Origin: Iris pallida
Taxonomy: Eukaryota > Streptophyta > Magnoliopsida > Asparagales > Iridaceae
Length of the DNA stretch: 64,000 nt
Direction of reading: 5' to 3'
Assembly (NCBI GenBank): GCA_029216955.1
Contig: JANAVB010015600.1
Span: forward strand, 27,014,188-27,078,187
How positions within the stretch are numbered: the stretch's first letter is position 1; each line of letters opens with the position of its first letter. Of this stretch, positions 12,189-24,351 are shown in pieces. Under the pieces are notes generated by a model. It did not search any database. It was not told where the DNA came from and saw only the letters and a program-made list of their open reading frames with translations. The position numbers were made by a program, and so were the translations under genes.

Positions 12189-13347
12189 TGTAGCTCCCCT
12201 TCCCAAAAATTTATGAATTTTTTTTATTATTTATTTGTTTTAAATGATGGTTTTTAGAATTTTAGAATTAATTATTTAGTTAATTATTACGGTAGATAAT
12301 TTTAGCCATGATGGAGTTTTTGAGTACAAGACGACTAGGAATCATGGCACGGATAGTGCAGTGGCGTGCCCTGACTAGTGTATTAGCAATGCCAAGGGAG
12401 GCCGAGCCATAGTGATGTCCTAAGTAGTAAAACCAGGCCAAGTTGCGACTTAACCCTATAGAACGTTTTAATTATTTATTAATTATATTATTGACTTGTA
12501 GGAGACCGTTTGTGTCGATTTAGCCCGAGCTGGGCCCGAACCGAATCCAAGCCTTTGTAGGTATGTAGTGAGACCAAAGACGACCATGTAGGCATATTTA
12601 TGTGTGTACACATAGTTCCTAAATTATTTTGGATATTAATGTACATTTTTAATTATTTGGATATCTGTACAAAAGTTGGCATTTTATTATTAAATATTGT
12701 TTTATAATAATTGTACAATTTTCTGGACCCGGATAAGGGTAAATAGTATGGATTCACCAGACCACCATTTAATTATTTTATTATTATTTTATTATTTTAT
12801 GGTGATTAAATAAATTTATTTTATTACTGAATCGATATTCTATCTTTAGAAATTGGATAAATACTTTTATATTATTATATGGACGCATTTTGGATAAATA
12901 TATGTGTACACATTTATAATTCATTTTCGTCTTTATATATGTACAAATTTTGTATATACGTGCATATTATATTTAGGAATACATATATTTATATAAGATA
13001 TATAAATGTGTGTATGTATATATGAATATATATATATTACATATGTATGTAATTGTAGGTACATATAAATATATTATGTATGTATGTGTATGTATATACA
13101 CATATGTATTAAATATGTGCACTGGATTTATATATATAAATATATATATGATACACATATAGAACAGCCCACCACAGTAGGCCCTAACTCCATTCAATTC
13201 CAGCAACCAGAAGAGGCCCAGGCATAGCCTGGCTTGGCCTAACCCAGCCAAGCAGACCCTTTTCAGCTCGGTATAGAACCGAACTAACATAAATAATCCA
13301 AGCAGCCCACAGCAGCTAACCCCTAAACCTGAGTCTCCCCGACCCTC

Positions 13348-13437
<90 letters not shown>
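13348..13437. repeat. (TA)n microsatellite in LTR of III
   Basis: About 45 TA units. The right LTR has a shorter tract at the same place (20286-20335), so it has changed length since insertion. Confidence 0.95.
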
Positions 13438-13439
<2 letters not shown>

Positions 13440-14905
13440 GCACACGATTCAAAACCCTAAGCACCTTCACCCCACACCTGCCACAACCGACGGCGACCCC
13501 CCACGCGCGTGCGCGCGTCGCCTATAGCCACGGCCAGCCGGAGCTGCCGTGGCGACGCTGAAATCGCACGCAAGGGAAATACAGCAACGACAGCAGGTGC
13601 AGCCAAGGAAGGCCACTTCATGTCGCATTTTCGCAACGCATGGTTGATCGTTTAACGATCTACAACTTCAGGTACGCACACAACCTATACACCTCTTAAC
13701 CTAATCAAATAGTTTTATTTAACACGGATTAAAACCCTGTAGAAATTCGACGAGAAATCGACGAAAAACCTGTTTTGAAAACAGGACAACACCAACCCAG
13801 ACCAAGTTTCGGAAGGGTAATTGTGGACAGAACAGTTAGGATTTTCAAAATTCATTTAAACACGTTTTTAGACAACCTAACCAGCTTTCAAACCCTATTT
13901 TAGATTATTTTATTAATCAGTAGATGCTAGGATAAATCAACTCGAAGATCGAGAAAAATACGAAAAATAGTTTTTAAAAACTAGAAAATTCACCCACACG
14001 ACGTGCGTCCCGCCAATCCGGGCGACGTGGTTGCGAACCGAAAGCATCGAAAGGTACGTATCGGCTTCGTGGACGTGTGGGCTTTGGCGGAATTCAAATT
14101 GGTCGCGTGTGCGCGACGAATTTGATGTGTATCCGTCGAAATTCACCGTATCGGCCTCTGTGCAAGTTTTCCAATTACTTTGTGCACGCTCGTCAGATCG
14201 AGACGAAACTTGCGCCAACAGGACCGTATCATTTTTGTGGTCCTGTATGCCAAGTTTGGTCCAATTCTGAGACAGTTGAATCGGACCGCTGTTTTGCGGG
14301 CCCCACGGTCCGACTCAACGGATGATTTTGTGCACGGCCCACCGGAATCTAAAACTGGATATACCGTTGGGTTCATATCATCAAAACGAATTCGTAGATA
14401 TGTAGTTTGACGACTTTAGAGACCATTGACTCTGGCACACTTTTTGGTACAAATCGGGTCCAACGGCGAACATCGTTTTTGACCGAATTTACCATTTTGC
14501 CCCTGTGTCCAGAATTGGACTTAAGGACAAGCAATCCTAGCTAATTTGACTATTTTGAGAATGTTGGTAACGTTTATTTTAGCTTTCGGAGACAGTTGTG
14601 ATGACTTGGACTTTCTGACTTGTTGATTGGCGATACATTGTTGGTTCTCCGTGCAACCCCCAGGCAAGTATACCTTGCCGAACATATATAGTATTTACAT
14701 TATTTTTTCCATCTTTATTGTATTTCCTTTCATCTTGTCACATGATTCCATATTGTGATTGATTTGTCCTTGATTGCTTTACTTGTTCTAGATTACGTGC
14801 ACGTATAGGATATTCGACATTGTTGATTATGGGTCTTTTCGTGTTATCTTGTCTCATGATTGAGTTATCAGTTTCTATATCTGTCCTTGACTTGACCATT
14901 CTTGA

Positions 14906-15164
14906 CTGGGAGTATCTTGCATTGTACTACAGTTGAGACATACTATAGATTGGAAGTATCTTACATTGTACTACGACCTATAGCCGATTCTTCTACCTTG
15001 ATATCACTTGATTGACTTGACTTGAGACATACTATAGATTGGGAGTATCTTACATTGTACTACGACCTATAGCCGATTCTTCTACCTTGATATCACTTGA
15101 TTGACTTGACTTGAGACATGCCATAGATTGGGAGTATCTTACATTGTACTACGACCTATAGCAT
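14906..15164 (+). repeat. Tandem repeat in left LTR of III
   Basis: Three copies of a unit of about 90 bp containing TAGATTGGGAGTATCTTACA and ending in CTACGACCTATAGC. Each unit holds an internal CTATAG...CTATAG inverted pair. The same array is at 35812-36075 in the right LTR. Confidence 0.85.
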
Positions 15165-17799
15165 TGTCACCCTTATTTTCCATATTTTCCTGTATTTCGT
15201 ATTTATACTCGTATCTGGATTTTGGCATGTATTTTTATTTTTTTTAGCTTGTGGAATTTCGGTATTTCTCGTATTTGGTTTTTGGCTTGGCTCGGTTTTA
15301 TTGGGTTGGTTCGGTTTGGTTTGGTTTATAGGTTTTGGATCACCTTAACCTATGCTACCCCTCATCCCCACCATAACTCCCCTCTTTATGTCCCCACCAA
15401 CCACTCTCTCTCCTCATAACTTCCACCATTTATTTTCTTCTTCTTCTTCTTCTCCTTCCTCAACACAACTCTCCTAACCCTAGGCAAGTGCATCTTGCCA
15501 CTACATGAGGACCCTCTTTTCTTTGTCCATTTGCTAGTTTAGGACATGGAGTTCAACATTAGTTCTTGGATTTTTATGATTTGGAGTCTCTGTTGATGTA
15601 GATCTAAGTTATTACTATTTTTGGATTTTACATGTTTTGATCCATTTTGGTTGGTTTTCTTTGAATTCTGATATTTCCATGTGGAAGAGCTTTCAGTTTC
15701 ACTCCAGTTGGAGCCTTGGAAATCCGGATTTGGAGTTCGGATGGCCAAGTTATGAACCTTTGAAGTTTTGGTTTCAGCCATGGTGTTCTTGCTGTTTGGA
15801 GAAGACAGTGAGCAGTGTGCATAGCTGTTTAGCTTACGCACACTGAGCTACGCGCGCTCTTTAGCGCTGCGTACGCAGGCTTGAGTACACTTCCTGTTGG
15901 AAGCGTGTCTCCTTGAGCGTGCGTGACTTTCACACACTGCTCCCTGTAGCGTGCGTGACTTTCACGTACACTTCTCCCTTCAGCGTGCGTGACTTTCACA
16001 CACTGCTCCCTTGAGCGTGCGTGACTTTCACACACTGCTCCCTGTAGCGTGCGTGACTTTCACACGCTGCTCCCTTGAGCGTGCGTGACTTTCACGTACA
16101 CTGCTCCTGTAGCGTGCGTGACTTTCACCTATGCTGCTCTCTCAGCGTGCGTGACTTTTCGTACGCTGCTTCCTTGACCCCCTTGCTTAACCCATTAGCT
16201 CTTGGAGTTTTGGTCTTATTTCTTTAAGCTTGGCTTTTCTATTATCCTGTATATTGATATTTTATTAGATATTTTACGCCCATTTTATATCCTTACGCCT
16301 TTTGTCAGGAACTTGATTTTACTTGTTATGTTTGGAATGACCATTGTACATGACTTGGTATGGCAAGGAACTAGCATAACACGACAGTGACCCGTAGTGG
16401 TGCACTCCTGATATGACCAACATGACTTGATAGTGGCCCGTGGCGGCGCACTCCTGACTTGACATGACTTGATAACCTAACTTGACTTGCCTTGACACCG
16501 TGGGTAGTTCTTTCTTGCTTGCTTGTTAAATCCACTTGTCCTGTCTTGTATCATGTCTAGGAGGGGTCTCCTGAGTACCACGGTCAGGAGTACCTACTAA
16601 AATGGATTAAGGTTAATAACTAGAATAACACAGTAGTCATGAAGAGATGACACAGCTACAGGCAATCCCGTTACCTGGGCGCTCTTGGGATCTGTAGCCT
16701 GCCGTCGAGTAGGGCACATTTCCAGCGCACCGTTGAGTGTTGCACCCTCTAAGTCACCTAAGGGTACATTTGTCTCCCGGGCGATGTACCCACTGAATTC
16801 AACCCTAATCTTTCATCCTGGGTAACCTGGATGGTCTGCAGGGCTTGTGTGGCTGTGGAACAATCTCACTGCATCTTGTTAGTAATTAGGCCTGTGATGA
16901 CCCTAGTTAGTTAAAGTAGTAAGCCGTAGTATTTGTTTGGCCGTGATTGATTGAATGAGGTATAACCAGTTTAGCCATGTCTTGATCCAGTACAAGATTG
17001 CTTCCTGTCTTGATTTCTTACATTACTTATCTTGCCGATAAATGGTGGGAAACCAAGCTCTGTTCAGATGAAGGGTTACAACCCCGGTCCTTGTTTGGTT
17101 TACGGGTTGTAACCTGGCTATCGGAATAGTTCCATGGTTATCTCGTCGTATCATCCTGACATGTTTTCGTAATTTTAGTTTTTAATATTAGATTTTCTGT
17201 GATGATTGCTGGCTTTTGTTCTTATTTTGTGGCCCCCTTGTGGCACTTGCTCTTTCTGGGGTTGACCCAGCTGGTTTGTGTGGCCAGATTTCGGAGCAGC
17301 TCCCGAGGATCTACCAAGCTTCCAGCCCAATGGTGACAACTAGACGGAACCCGGGCCAAGAGTGGGTTTTCCTTTTTGTTTTGCCCACTTTATTGTAAAA
17401 TTATTCTTTTGAGGCGTTTAGCCGACGAGCACCTGTTAGCTCGCTGCACTTTTACTTACTGTCTGCCTTTGGGCTGTAACATGATTAACAAATCCTAGGG
17501 TTGATCATGTATGACTTAAACTCTTGCTAGTCCTAACATTTTGTACGACTAGCTTCATGATCAGCTGATATGTAATATTTGGGACACCTTTTATTGTATA
17601 TTTAATGATCATACATCTTGTAATTATATTATTTGCTTGAGATTGAGACAATAGGCTTGACCTTAAGAGACTGTTGGCTTGTAGTAAACCCTCATATCTA
17701 GACTGCCGTGACCGTATAGTTGAGATGTATTCTATTTCAATATACGTAGCTGGCTATGTCTGCCCCCGCTCTCCAGTATTCTGGTTCTGGGGCGTGACA
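15165..17799 (+). mobile_element. Solo LTR IV
   Basis: A 2,635-bp insertion in the left LTR of III, with duplication AGCAT (15160-15164 and 17800-17804). It begins TGTCACCC and ends GGGGCGTGACA. There is one copy only and no gag-pol, so it is a solo LTR left by recombination. The end resembles element I's LTR end (GGGGCGTGACA), suggesting a related gypsy family. It includes a 31-34-bp tandem array (15916-16176). Confidence 0.88.
15916..16176 (+). repeat. Eight-copy minisatellite in solo LTR IV
   Basis: Unit 31-34 bp: AGCGTGCGTGACTTTCAC followed by a variable CACACTGCTCCCT-type segment. Copies are contiguous with no spacer, so this is not a CRISPR array. Confidence 0.9.
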
Positions 17800-17804
17800 A
17801 GCAT

Positions 17805-18566
17805 ATATTGATTGATCGATTGACTTGACTTGCGACACTATAAATGGGAGTATCTTGCATTGTACTACGATTTATAGGAGTCTAATTGACTTTGTATCCT
17901 TTAGGAGAGGAGATCGATACTAGAATTAGCTAATCTTGACTGGGAGTATCTTGCATTGTATTACAGTCAAAATCTACTATAGATTGGGAGTATCTTGCAT
18001 TGTACTATAAGCTATAGAGGTTAATCGATTGATTGGTAGCCAAGTCTAGTATTACATTTCCACACGACTCGTCGTCCTTAGATGTTCTCCTTGCAGTGTT
18101 CTTATCCTTCTTACATGTTATTTACTGTCATATTAGTAGACAGGTTTTATGTATCTTGCTAGTCCTCTGAGGACCTGATGATCTCTTCAGGTTGCTGATT
18201 GCACGGAGTTAGTTAGCTGAGCATGTGGTAGTTGACTTCATCTGCATGATTCAGGTATTTTGTAAGTGTTATTGATTTACTATCTTTCTCGTGCTTTTAT
18301 GATATATCCCGCTTAGCAGCTTAGTTTTATAGACTCATATCATTCTTAGAGTCTAATCGGACAATATGCTAATGGGCTGCAGACCATGACCCATAATTGT
18401 TCATTCTTATTTTATTTGATTCTTGTGGATTGAGATATAGTTTATATTAGACGTGATAGCCATGACCTTGACAGCTTATACGTACTCGAGTCGGGCTGGA
18501 GTCCGCTTGATGCGTAGCTGGCTTGCTCACGAGCTCGCGTCCGAAAAGCGGGTGCGGGTCGTGGCA
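17805..18566 (+). repeat. Left LTR of III, second part
   Basis: Resumes after the AGCAT duplication and matches 36071-36832. It ends GTGGCA, one substitution from the GTGACA end of the right LTR. Confidence 0.88.
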
Positions 18567-19154
18567 AGTTTTTGTGGTGGCCCATGCAGGTCAGAGCATA
18601 TCGTACCGGTTACGTAACTGTACTGGTACGAGCCTGCAACAATGACTAAACCCTTAGAAATCTCAATCCACTCTGCCTTGGAAATTCTCCTAGAAATTCT
18701 CTACGTCCTTGAAAACTCCATATTTACTCTCGATTATAATTCCTTGCTTCCTGTGCCATTGATTCTCGTCCCTTTTATTTTGGGGTGACGAATGATCGTG
18801 CTGTCTAGGATTTACCAGAAATTCTTAAGTTATAATATTGCGTGATTTTTAATTTTTAGTTGCTTGATAGCTAATGAGGATTATAGAGCCATATGTCCTA
18901 GGTAGTTGTGGTAGTAAGTTAACAAATACTTGGAAGGTTATAAAGTTTAGTGACCTGTGTTTTGAGGAGTAGTGTGACCAAAGGTGGGTAGAAGTCCTCG
19001 AGGCTTCGTAGTTACAAAATGATTATGAGGAGGATATGAACTATTTTGAGGAATTAAATTTGAGGAAATTAAGAAAATAGTGGACTTTGAATTTTAAAGG
19101 AATGGTTATGAATTAGAATTTCGAGGACGAAATTATTTTTAAGGTGGGTAGATT
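18567..19154 (+). other. Minimal internal region of element III
   Basis: 588 bp without coding capacity. A TGGTGGCC..CAGAGC stretch just after the LTR may be a decayed primer-binding site. The last 60 bp contain GAATTTCGAGGACGAAA and a purine-rich tract directly before the right LTR, as in plant Ty3/gypsy elements. Confidence 0.7.
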
Positions 19155-20284
19155 TGTAGCTCCCCTTCCCGAAAATTTATGAATTTTTATATTTATTTGT
19201 TTTAAATGATGATTTTTAGAATTTTAGAATTAATTATTTAGTTAATCATTACGATATATTATTTTAGCCATGATGGAGTTTTTGAGTACAAGACGACTAT
19301 GAATCATGGCACGGATAGTGCAGTGGCGTGCCCTGACTAGTGTATTAGCAATGCCAAGGGAGACCGAGCCATAGTGATGTCCTAAGTAGGAAAACCAGGC
19401 CAAGTTGCGACTTAACCCTATAGAACGTTTTAATTATTTATTAATTATATTATTGACTTGTAGGAGACCGTTTGTGTCGATTTAGCCCGAGCTGGGCCCG
19501 AACCGAATCCAAGCCTTTGTAGGTATGTAGTGAGACCAAAGACGACCATGTAAGCATATTTATGTGTGTACACATAGTTCCTAAATTATTTTGGATATTA
19601 ATGTACATTTTTAATTATTTGGATATCTGTACAAAAGTTGGCATTTATTATTAAATATTATTTTACAATAATTGTACAATTTTCTGGACCCGGATAAGGG
19701 TGAATAGTATGGATTCACCAGACCACCATTTAATTATTTTTTTTTTATGGTGATTAAATAAATTTTTTATTACTGAATCGATATTCTATCTTTAGAAATT
19801 GGATAAATACTTTCATTATTATATGGACGCATTTTGGATAAATATATGTGTACACATTTATAATTCATTTTCGCCTTTATATATGTACAAATTTTGTATA
19901 TACGTGCATATTATATTTAGGAATACATATATTTATATAAGATATAAATATGTGTATGTATATATGAATATATATTACATATGTATGTAATTGTAGGTAC
20001 ATATAAATATATTATGTATGTATGTGTATGTATATACACATATGTATTAAATATGTGCACTGGATTTATATATATAAATATATATATGATACACATATAG
20101 AACAGCCCACCACAGTAGGCCCTAACTCCATTCAATTCCAGCAACCAGAAGAGGCCCAGGCCCAGCCTGGCTTGGCCTAACCCAGCCAAGCAGACCCTTT
20201 TCAGCTCGGTATAGAACCGAACTAACATAAATAATCCAAGCAGCCCACAGCAGCTAACCCCTAAACCCGAGTCTCCCGACCCTC

Positions 20285-20341
<57 letters not shown>

Positions 20342-20557
20342 TGGCTCAAAACCCTAAGCACCTTCCCACACCTGACACAACCGACAGCGACCCCCCACGC
20401 GCGTGTGCGCGTCGTCGAGAGCCACGGCCGGCCGGAGCTGCCGCGGCGACGCTGAAACCGCACGCAAGGGAAACACAGCAACGACAGCAGGTGCAGCCAA
20501 GGAAAGCCACTTCGCGTCGCATTTTCGCAACGCATGGTTGATCGTTTAACGATCTAC
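19155..20557 (+). repeat. Right LTR of III, first part
   Basis: Matches 12189-13668. A (TA)n tract lies at 20286-20335. It is cut at TCTAC (20553-20557) by element V and continues at 34573. Confidence 0.88.
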
Positions 20558-21658
20558 TGTTTCACTTAACAAAAATGCCTAAAATCGGCTTTTGAAAATA
20601 AAACTTGAAAGAGTACAAAAGAGTACAAATATTCTGGGAAGTATTACTATGGAAGTCTGATCTGAAGGCGATCACTTTGTTCCTTGGACCATACGATGAT
20701 GATGAAGATCACTGCTAGAAGATGAACAGTTGGAAGAACTAAGTCACCAGAAAGGTATCGACGCACTTAGGCACTGATGGCGAGGCCGAATGCTTTCCTG
20801 CTTTGCTTCACTCTGTTCTGGAAGAAAGGTTGAAGAAGAATGCTCCGAAAAATCAAAGTCTCTGGGCTCTGATCTCTATGTATTCTCTCCTGTCTCTCTG
20901 TGCATGATGCTTTTGATATGTAAAATAAGTCTATTTATAGACATGACTCCTTGAGCGTAAGAAGCAACACATTTGAGTTTTTACGCTGGCAACTGTCACC
21001 CACGATGGAAGTTACCCTCTACATACGTTGACACGTGTCCCATTATATCAACAAAAATAGGAAGCACATACACACGTTCTTCAATAAGTGTGGCATAAAA
21101 GCCACGTGGACAAACCACGTTCTCATGTAGCCAGAAACAATCGGACGTAAAAATGACCTGAAACATATACTGAGCGTAAAGTGGCAAATTGGCGTAAAAA
21201 CAGCCCAAATAAACTTCCCAGCGTAAAGTGGCTAAAATAGCCTTGAGCGTAAAGTAGCTCAAATAGACTTTACACTCACAATAGTTTTGAGCGTAAAAAC
21301 TCACATAACTATCGTGCGTAAAAAGAAGTAATTTCATTGAGCTTAAAGTGGCCTGTTTTGCACTAAACGACAATATCGATTTCTGTGTAAATCAAATCTC
21401 TTCGAATTCTGCGTCTATACGTTGAACAAATCATTATGTCAGATGCATTAAATGCATGATCTGACAGCCTATTTCCATCGTAAAGCAGCTAGCGTAAAGG
21501 GTAGCCAGCGTACAGAGTAGCTAGCGTAAAGGATAGCCAGCGTACAGAGTAGCTAGCGTAAAGCTTAATACAAAATAACCTTGGCATAAAGTAGCCTGGT
21601 TGAGTGTAGAGCTCTCTTTCTTTGACTTGATTTATGAGGTACTTTTTACGCTCCTACA
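20558..21658 (-). repeat. 3' LTR of element V
   Basis: On the minus strand it begins TGTAGGAGCG and ends TTAAGTGAAACA. It contains about a dozen GCGTAAA-type heptamers (20945-21655) and a TATAAATAG box at 20931-20939. Near-identical to 33464-34567. Confidence 0.92.
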
Positions 21659-21682
21659 AGACCCCCTTCAAAGTTTTCGGAA
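21659..21682 (-). promoter_or_regulatory. Polypurine tract of element V
   Basis: Immediately upstream (minus strand) of the 3' LTR reads AAACTTTGAAGGGGGTCT. This is the expected position and composition for plus-strand DNA priming. Confidence 0.7.
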
Positions 21683-21851
21683 TTTGAAAAGACTTCAAAA
21701 TTTTTGAAATACTTTGAACATGAAAAATGGTGCCGGTCAATACTCAACCGTCATAATGAATTTCTCTTGAAAACATTCACCTCTTCATCTCCCCGAGTTG
21801 CATTAATAATGATCAATTTCCCATAAGGAATATGAATAGTTGATTTGATTG

Positions 21852-21862
21852 TATATATAAGG
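21852..21862 (+). promoter_or_regulatory. Antisense promoter-like module a: TATA box
   Basis: TATATATAAGG, followed by TTCATTCT at 21871-21878 and an ATG at 21901. Opposite in direction to gag-pol of element V. One of three similarly built modules. Confidence 0.5.
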
Positions 21863-21900
21863 AGGAGTTCTTCATTCTCACTTTTCATCCTCATATTGTC

Positions 21901-22245
21901 ATGGCACCAAAGAAAAAGACGAACAAAGAAAAGGCTCCGAGCTCTAGGATTGACATAGAGACGGAGATCGAGCGAGCACGTAACTTTGTAGAGTGCTTTG
22001 GACTGACTCCAGCGATCTTCGGTCGTATAAATGGTGGTCCCTCAACTGCGTACGAAGGATCAGGTGATGCAGAAGCATTCCTCAATCTGATGCGTCGTTC
22101 CGGGATCCACAACATGCACGAGTTAGGTGTCTTCCTTCGTCATCCCCAACGAAGGAGAGAAGAAAAAATAATATTTTATGTAGAATGTCATCTATGCATT
22201 GTGACGCTTCAACTTATCTATAGGGGTCTACTCCTTTTTTTATAA
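21901..22245 (+). CDS. Antisense ORF a of element V (114 aa)
   Basis: Plus-strand ORF between integrase and the 3' LTR of V, opposite to gag-pol. I do not recognise a domain. The N-terminus is lysine-rich (MAPKKKTNKEK), resembling a nuclear localisation signal. An acidic and basic helical-looking stretch follows (DIETEIERARNFVECFG). The final 25 residues, after HPQRRREEK, are hydrophobic and may be read-through beyond a decayed end. It starts 39 bp after a TATA box and 30 bp after TTCATTCT. Antisense ORFs in this position are known from some Tat elements (Grande and Retand, from memory), so it is probably a genuine element gene, perhaps truncated. Confidence 0.5.
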   Translation: MAPKKKTNKEKAPSSRIDIETEIERARNFVECFGLTPAIFGRINGGPSTAYEGSGDAEAFLNLMRRSGIHNMHELGVFLRHPQRRREEKIIFYVECHLCIVTLQLIYRGLLLFL

Positions 22246-22446
22246 AAGTAAAATCTTAATATTGATTCATCTTTATTCGTGTGGTGCATTGGTATATAGA
22301 ATTGTTCTACACCTCTTTTAACTGCATCAATGGTTGTTCATTCCCAAGAGAAACAAACAACACGTAGCAACTGTTCTGTGGTCACGAGCGCCTTTTATTA
22401 GGATCTTTCCCGAAATAAACTCACGCCAACCGTTTCTTCGACCCTT

Positions 22447-22455
22447 TATAAATAG
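22447..22455 (+). promoter_or_regulatory. Antisense promoter-like module b: TATA box
   Basis: TATAAATAG, followed by a CATTCT tandem (22478-22500), TTCATTCT at 22531-22538 and ATG at 22556. The same nonamer is the likely TATA box of V's own LTR on the other strand. Confidence 0.5.
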
Positions 22456-22555
22456 CTGAGTTAAAGAATGTTTTATGCATTCTCATTCTCATTCTCATTC
22501 TTTTTCTCCGAAGATAGCTATTTGCAAGATTTCATTCTCCAACAAGAGATTGATA

Positions 22556-23324
22556 ATGACGATGCTTTCCGATGTCGTTGCTTTGTACGCTCGGTCATCA
22601 GACGTTGATTCAACCACTCTTAAAGCCAAACCATCTGACCTTGATGGTAAGTTTGATTCATAAAACAATTGTCTTCCTTTGAGCTTTTTGTTGAAAACAG
22701 ATGTCTATCTTTAATAGATAAGGCACGCCTACTGAAAATGAGCGCAAATCTTTGACAGATACGGAGCGCATAAAAAACAGGCGCAAAGCCTTAGCACATG
22801 AAACACGGGCGTAAAAAAGCCTTGTAAATAAGATGCACATGAATCACAGGCGTAAAAAATGCCTTTGTTGAATAAGGTGCAAGCAACACTGGCGTAAAAA
22901 GCCTTATAAATAAGATGCACATGAATCACAGGCGTAAAATGCCTTGTTGAATAAGGTGCACAAGCAACACTCTTTAATTGGCCAGTATGTGGCTGATGAT
23001 ACTTCTGTTGAATTTTTTTCTGTTGTTTCTGCAGAAGCTTGGCTGAAGAACTTTTCCAGAACCGGTATTGGCGACTTGGATGCTGTGAGGAGCATTATTC
23101 TGACATCAACATCAGGGAGCTCATGCGCTTTTGACGCGCAGATCAGACAACTCAGAATTTTTCGTGGGATAAAAGGGTCTTCCTCAGATGGTAGGAAGAG
23201 CCTTTATACACGGAAAGTTGGATGGTGGAGTCAACTCTATCCCGAGAAATTGGGTAGTAGAGTTCCTTTCACGGCAGGACTAGGAATCGTATCCCAATGC
23301 TGGATACATTCCTATCTCTTCTGA
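22556..23324 (+). CDS. Antisense two-exon ORF b of element V
   Basis: Exon 1 is 22556-22646 and exon 2 is 23035-23324; the predicted intron is 22647-23034. The donor is GATG|GTAAGT and the acceptor a T-rich tract ending TTTCTGCAG. Exon 1 ends after one base of a codon and exon 2 supplies the other two, so the joined frame stays open and gives 126 residues. Exon 2 begins AWLKNFSRTGIGDLDAV and includes GWWSQLYPEKLGSRVPF. After the TGA at 23324 the same frame continues with protein-like sequence (SPPIVLAATHLRAA), so the original protein was probably longer. No family recognised. It lies opposite to gag-pol. An upstream ATG at 22475 exists but is very close to the expected transcript start. Confidence 0.5.
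22808..22973 (+). repeat. Two-copy 83-bp tandem repeat in antisense intron
   Basis: Two copies of a unit containing GGCGTAAAAAAGCC, 'ataagatgcacatgaatcacag', GGCGTAAAA..TGCC and 'aataaggtgca'. The GGC...GCC pairs can form small hairpins around the GCGTAAA motif. Related single GCGCAAA words precede it from 22740. Confidence 0.78.
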
Positions 23325-23654
23325 AGGGCCGCCATTTCTCCACCAATTGTATTGGCAGCAACGCATCTTCGGGCTGCCATACTCTGGGATTCTCTCTCGT
23401 CTCAGAGAGAAGACCAGAGTTAATTCCTACTGTTCTGGTCGCCATTGAGGCTCAGACAGCAAGGAATTGACACCAACAACGAATCCAAAGAAGATCCAAA
23501 AAGAAATAGATCTCGATTAGGTCATCGTTGTTGTATAGAATGAAAATCCAAGATGTAATAGATTTCCATTATGATTTGTAAGAAAGTCTAAGAATGTAAT
23601 AGACTTTTATAAATGAGAATGGAAATGACAAGTCTTCTAAACTAAATTTGTATC

Positions 23655-23860
23655 TTCCAGAGGTAATATAGACATGAATGAAATCTTGTTTCTTTTTCAG
23701 ATATACAATACTATCAGAGGTAATATGGACATGACAGATGTAAAACTCAAAGAAAAGTAGATTAATATCTATTCAGAGGTCAAATGGACATGATAGATAG
23801 AAATACAAGCAGATTTAATATTTATTCAGAGGTATGAGAACATGATAAATAAAATCCAAC
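23655..23860 (+). repeat. Irregular repeat around CAGAGGTAATATGGACATGA
   Basis: Four copies of CAGAGGTNNNATGGACATGA-like words at about 23659, 23715, 23774 and 23827, spaced 53-59 bp, between antisense ORFs b and c. Confidence 0.65.
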
Positions 23861-24136
23861 TTTTTATCAACTGGTAAGATAGAAGATTAAAATTTCTTCC
23901 AAAGGAGAAGTAATCAGCTTATCCAAACATTGGTAGCTGGGGAAATAAGAAGACAGGTGTCATAGAGAATACACGCCAATATTGATAAAAGAATGATGAA
24001 CCAACGTATCTTTCGGGAAACGAAAAGTCGATTCAATTCCACAAAATGGATGAATCTGATGTAACGAATGGATAGGTCTTTTCGGGAATGAAAAGTTGTT
24101 TCAATTTCCAAGACCGGTTCGTTAATAGATCTCTCC

Positions 24137-24145
24137 TATAAATAG
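24137..24145 (+). promoter_or_regulatory. Antisense promoter-like module c: TATA box
   Basis: TATAAATAG, then TTCATTCT at 24166-24173 and ATG at 24196. Same layout as modules a and b. Confidence 0.5.
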
Positions 24146-24195
24146 GTGAGAACTCTTTGTAACATTTCATTCTTATTTCCATTCCTCTATCGGAA

Positions 24196-24351
24196 ATGTC
24201 TTCCAAGGACGTGCAGCAAAAGAATGAAGTCTCCATGAAAGTTGAGGACGTCATCGAGACGCGCCCCATTGAGCCAATTGTGTCAGACCCAACCAAAATA
24301 GGCGAAGCTCTTCTACGCCCAAGCCACCACAAGACATCCTCGCTTTCTTAG
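24196..24351 (+). CDS. Antisense ORF c of element V (51 aa)
   Basis: Short plus-strand ORF beginning MSSKDVQQKNEVSMK and rich in charged residues. It is 59 bp downstream of a TATAAATAG box and 30 bp downstream of TTCATTCT. No family recognised. It is convergent with the integrase frame, which ends at 24583. An AATAAAG word near 24507 could serve as its polyadenylation signal. The short length makes it the least certain of the three antisense ORFs. Confidence 0.38.
   Translation: MSSKDVQQKNEVSMKVEDVIETRPIEPIVSDPTKIGEALLRPSHHKTSSLS

Larger units (their letters stand above)
12189..15164 (+). repeat. Left LTR of III, first part
   Basis: Homologous to 19155-20557 followed by 34573-36075. Includes a (TA)n tract at 13348-13437 and a roughly 90-bp tandem repeat near 14906-15164. 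It is cut at AGCAT by solo LTR IV and continues at 17805. Several overlapping ORFs at 13937-14410 recur in the right LTR and show no domain. Confidence 0.88.

Noticed and set aside
12973..13470. 165-residue minus-strand ORF, with a similar one at 19917-20342
   Set aside because: It runs through a (TA)n tract and appears in both LTRs of element III with frame changes, so it is LTR sequence and not a gene.
13937..14410. Several overlapping ORFs in both strands, with partners at 34986-35313
   Set aside because: Duplicated because both lie in LTRs of III. No domain, and frames are not preserved equally.
15829..16176. Regular short repeats that might suggest a CRISPR array
   Set aside because: Copies are contiguous with no unique spacers, and the DNA is plant nuclear. 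It is an LTR minisatellite.
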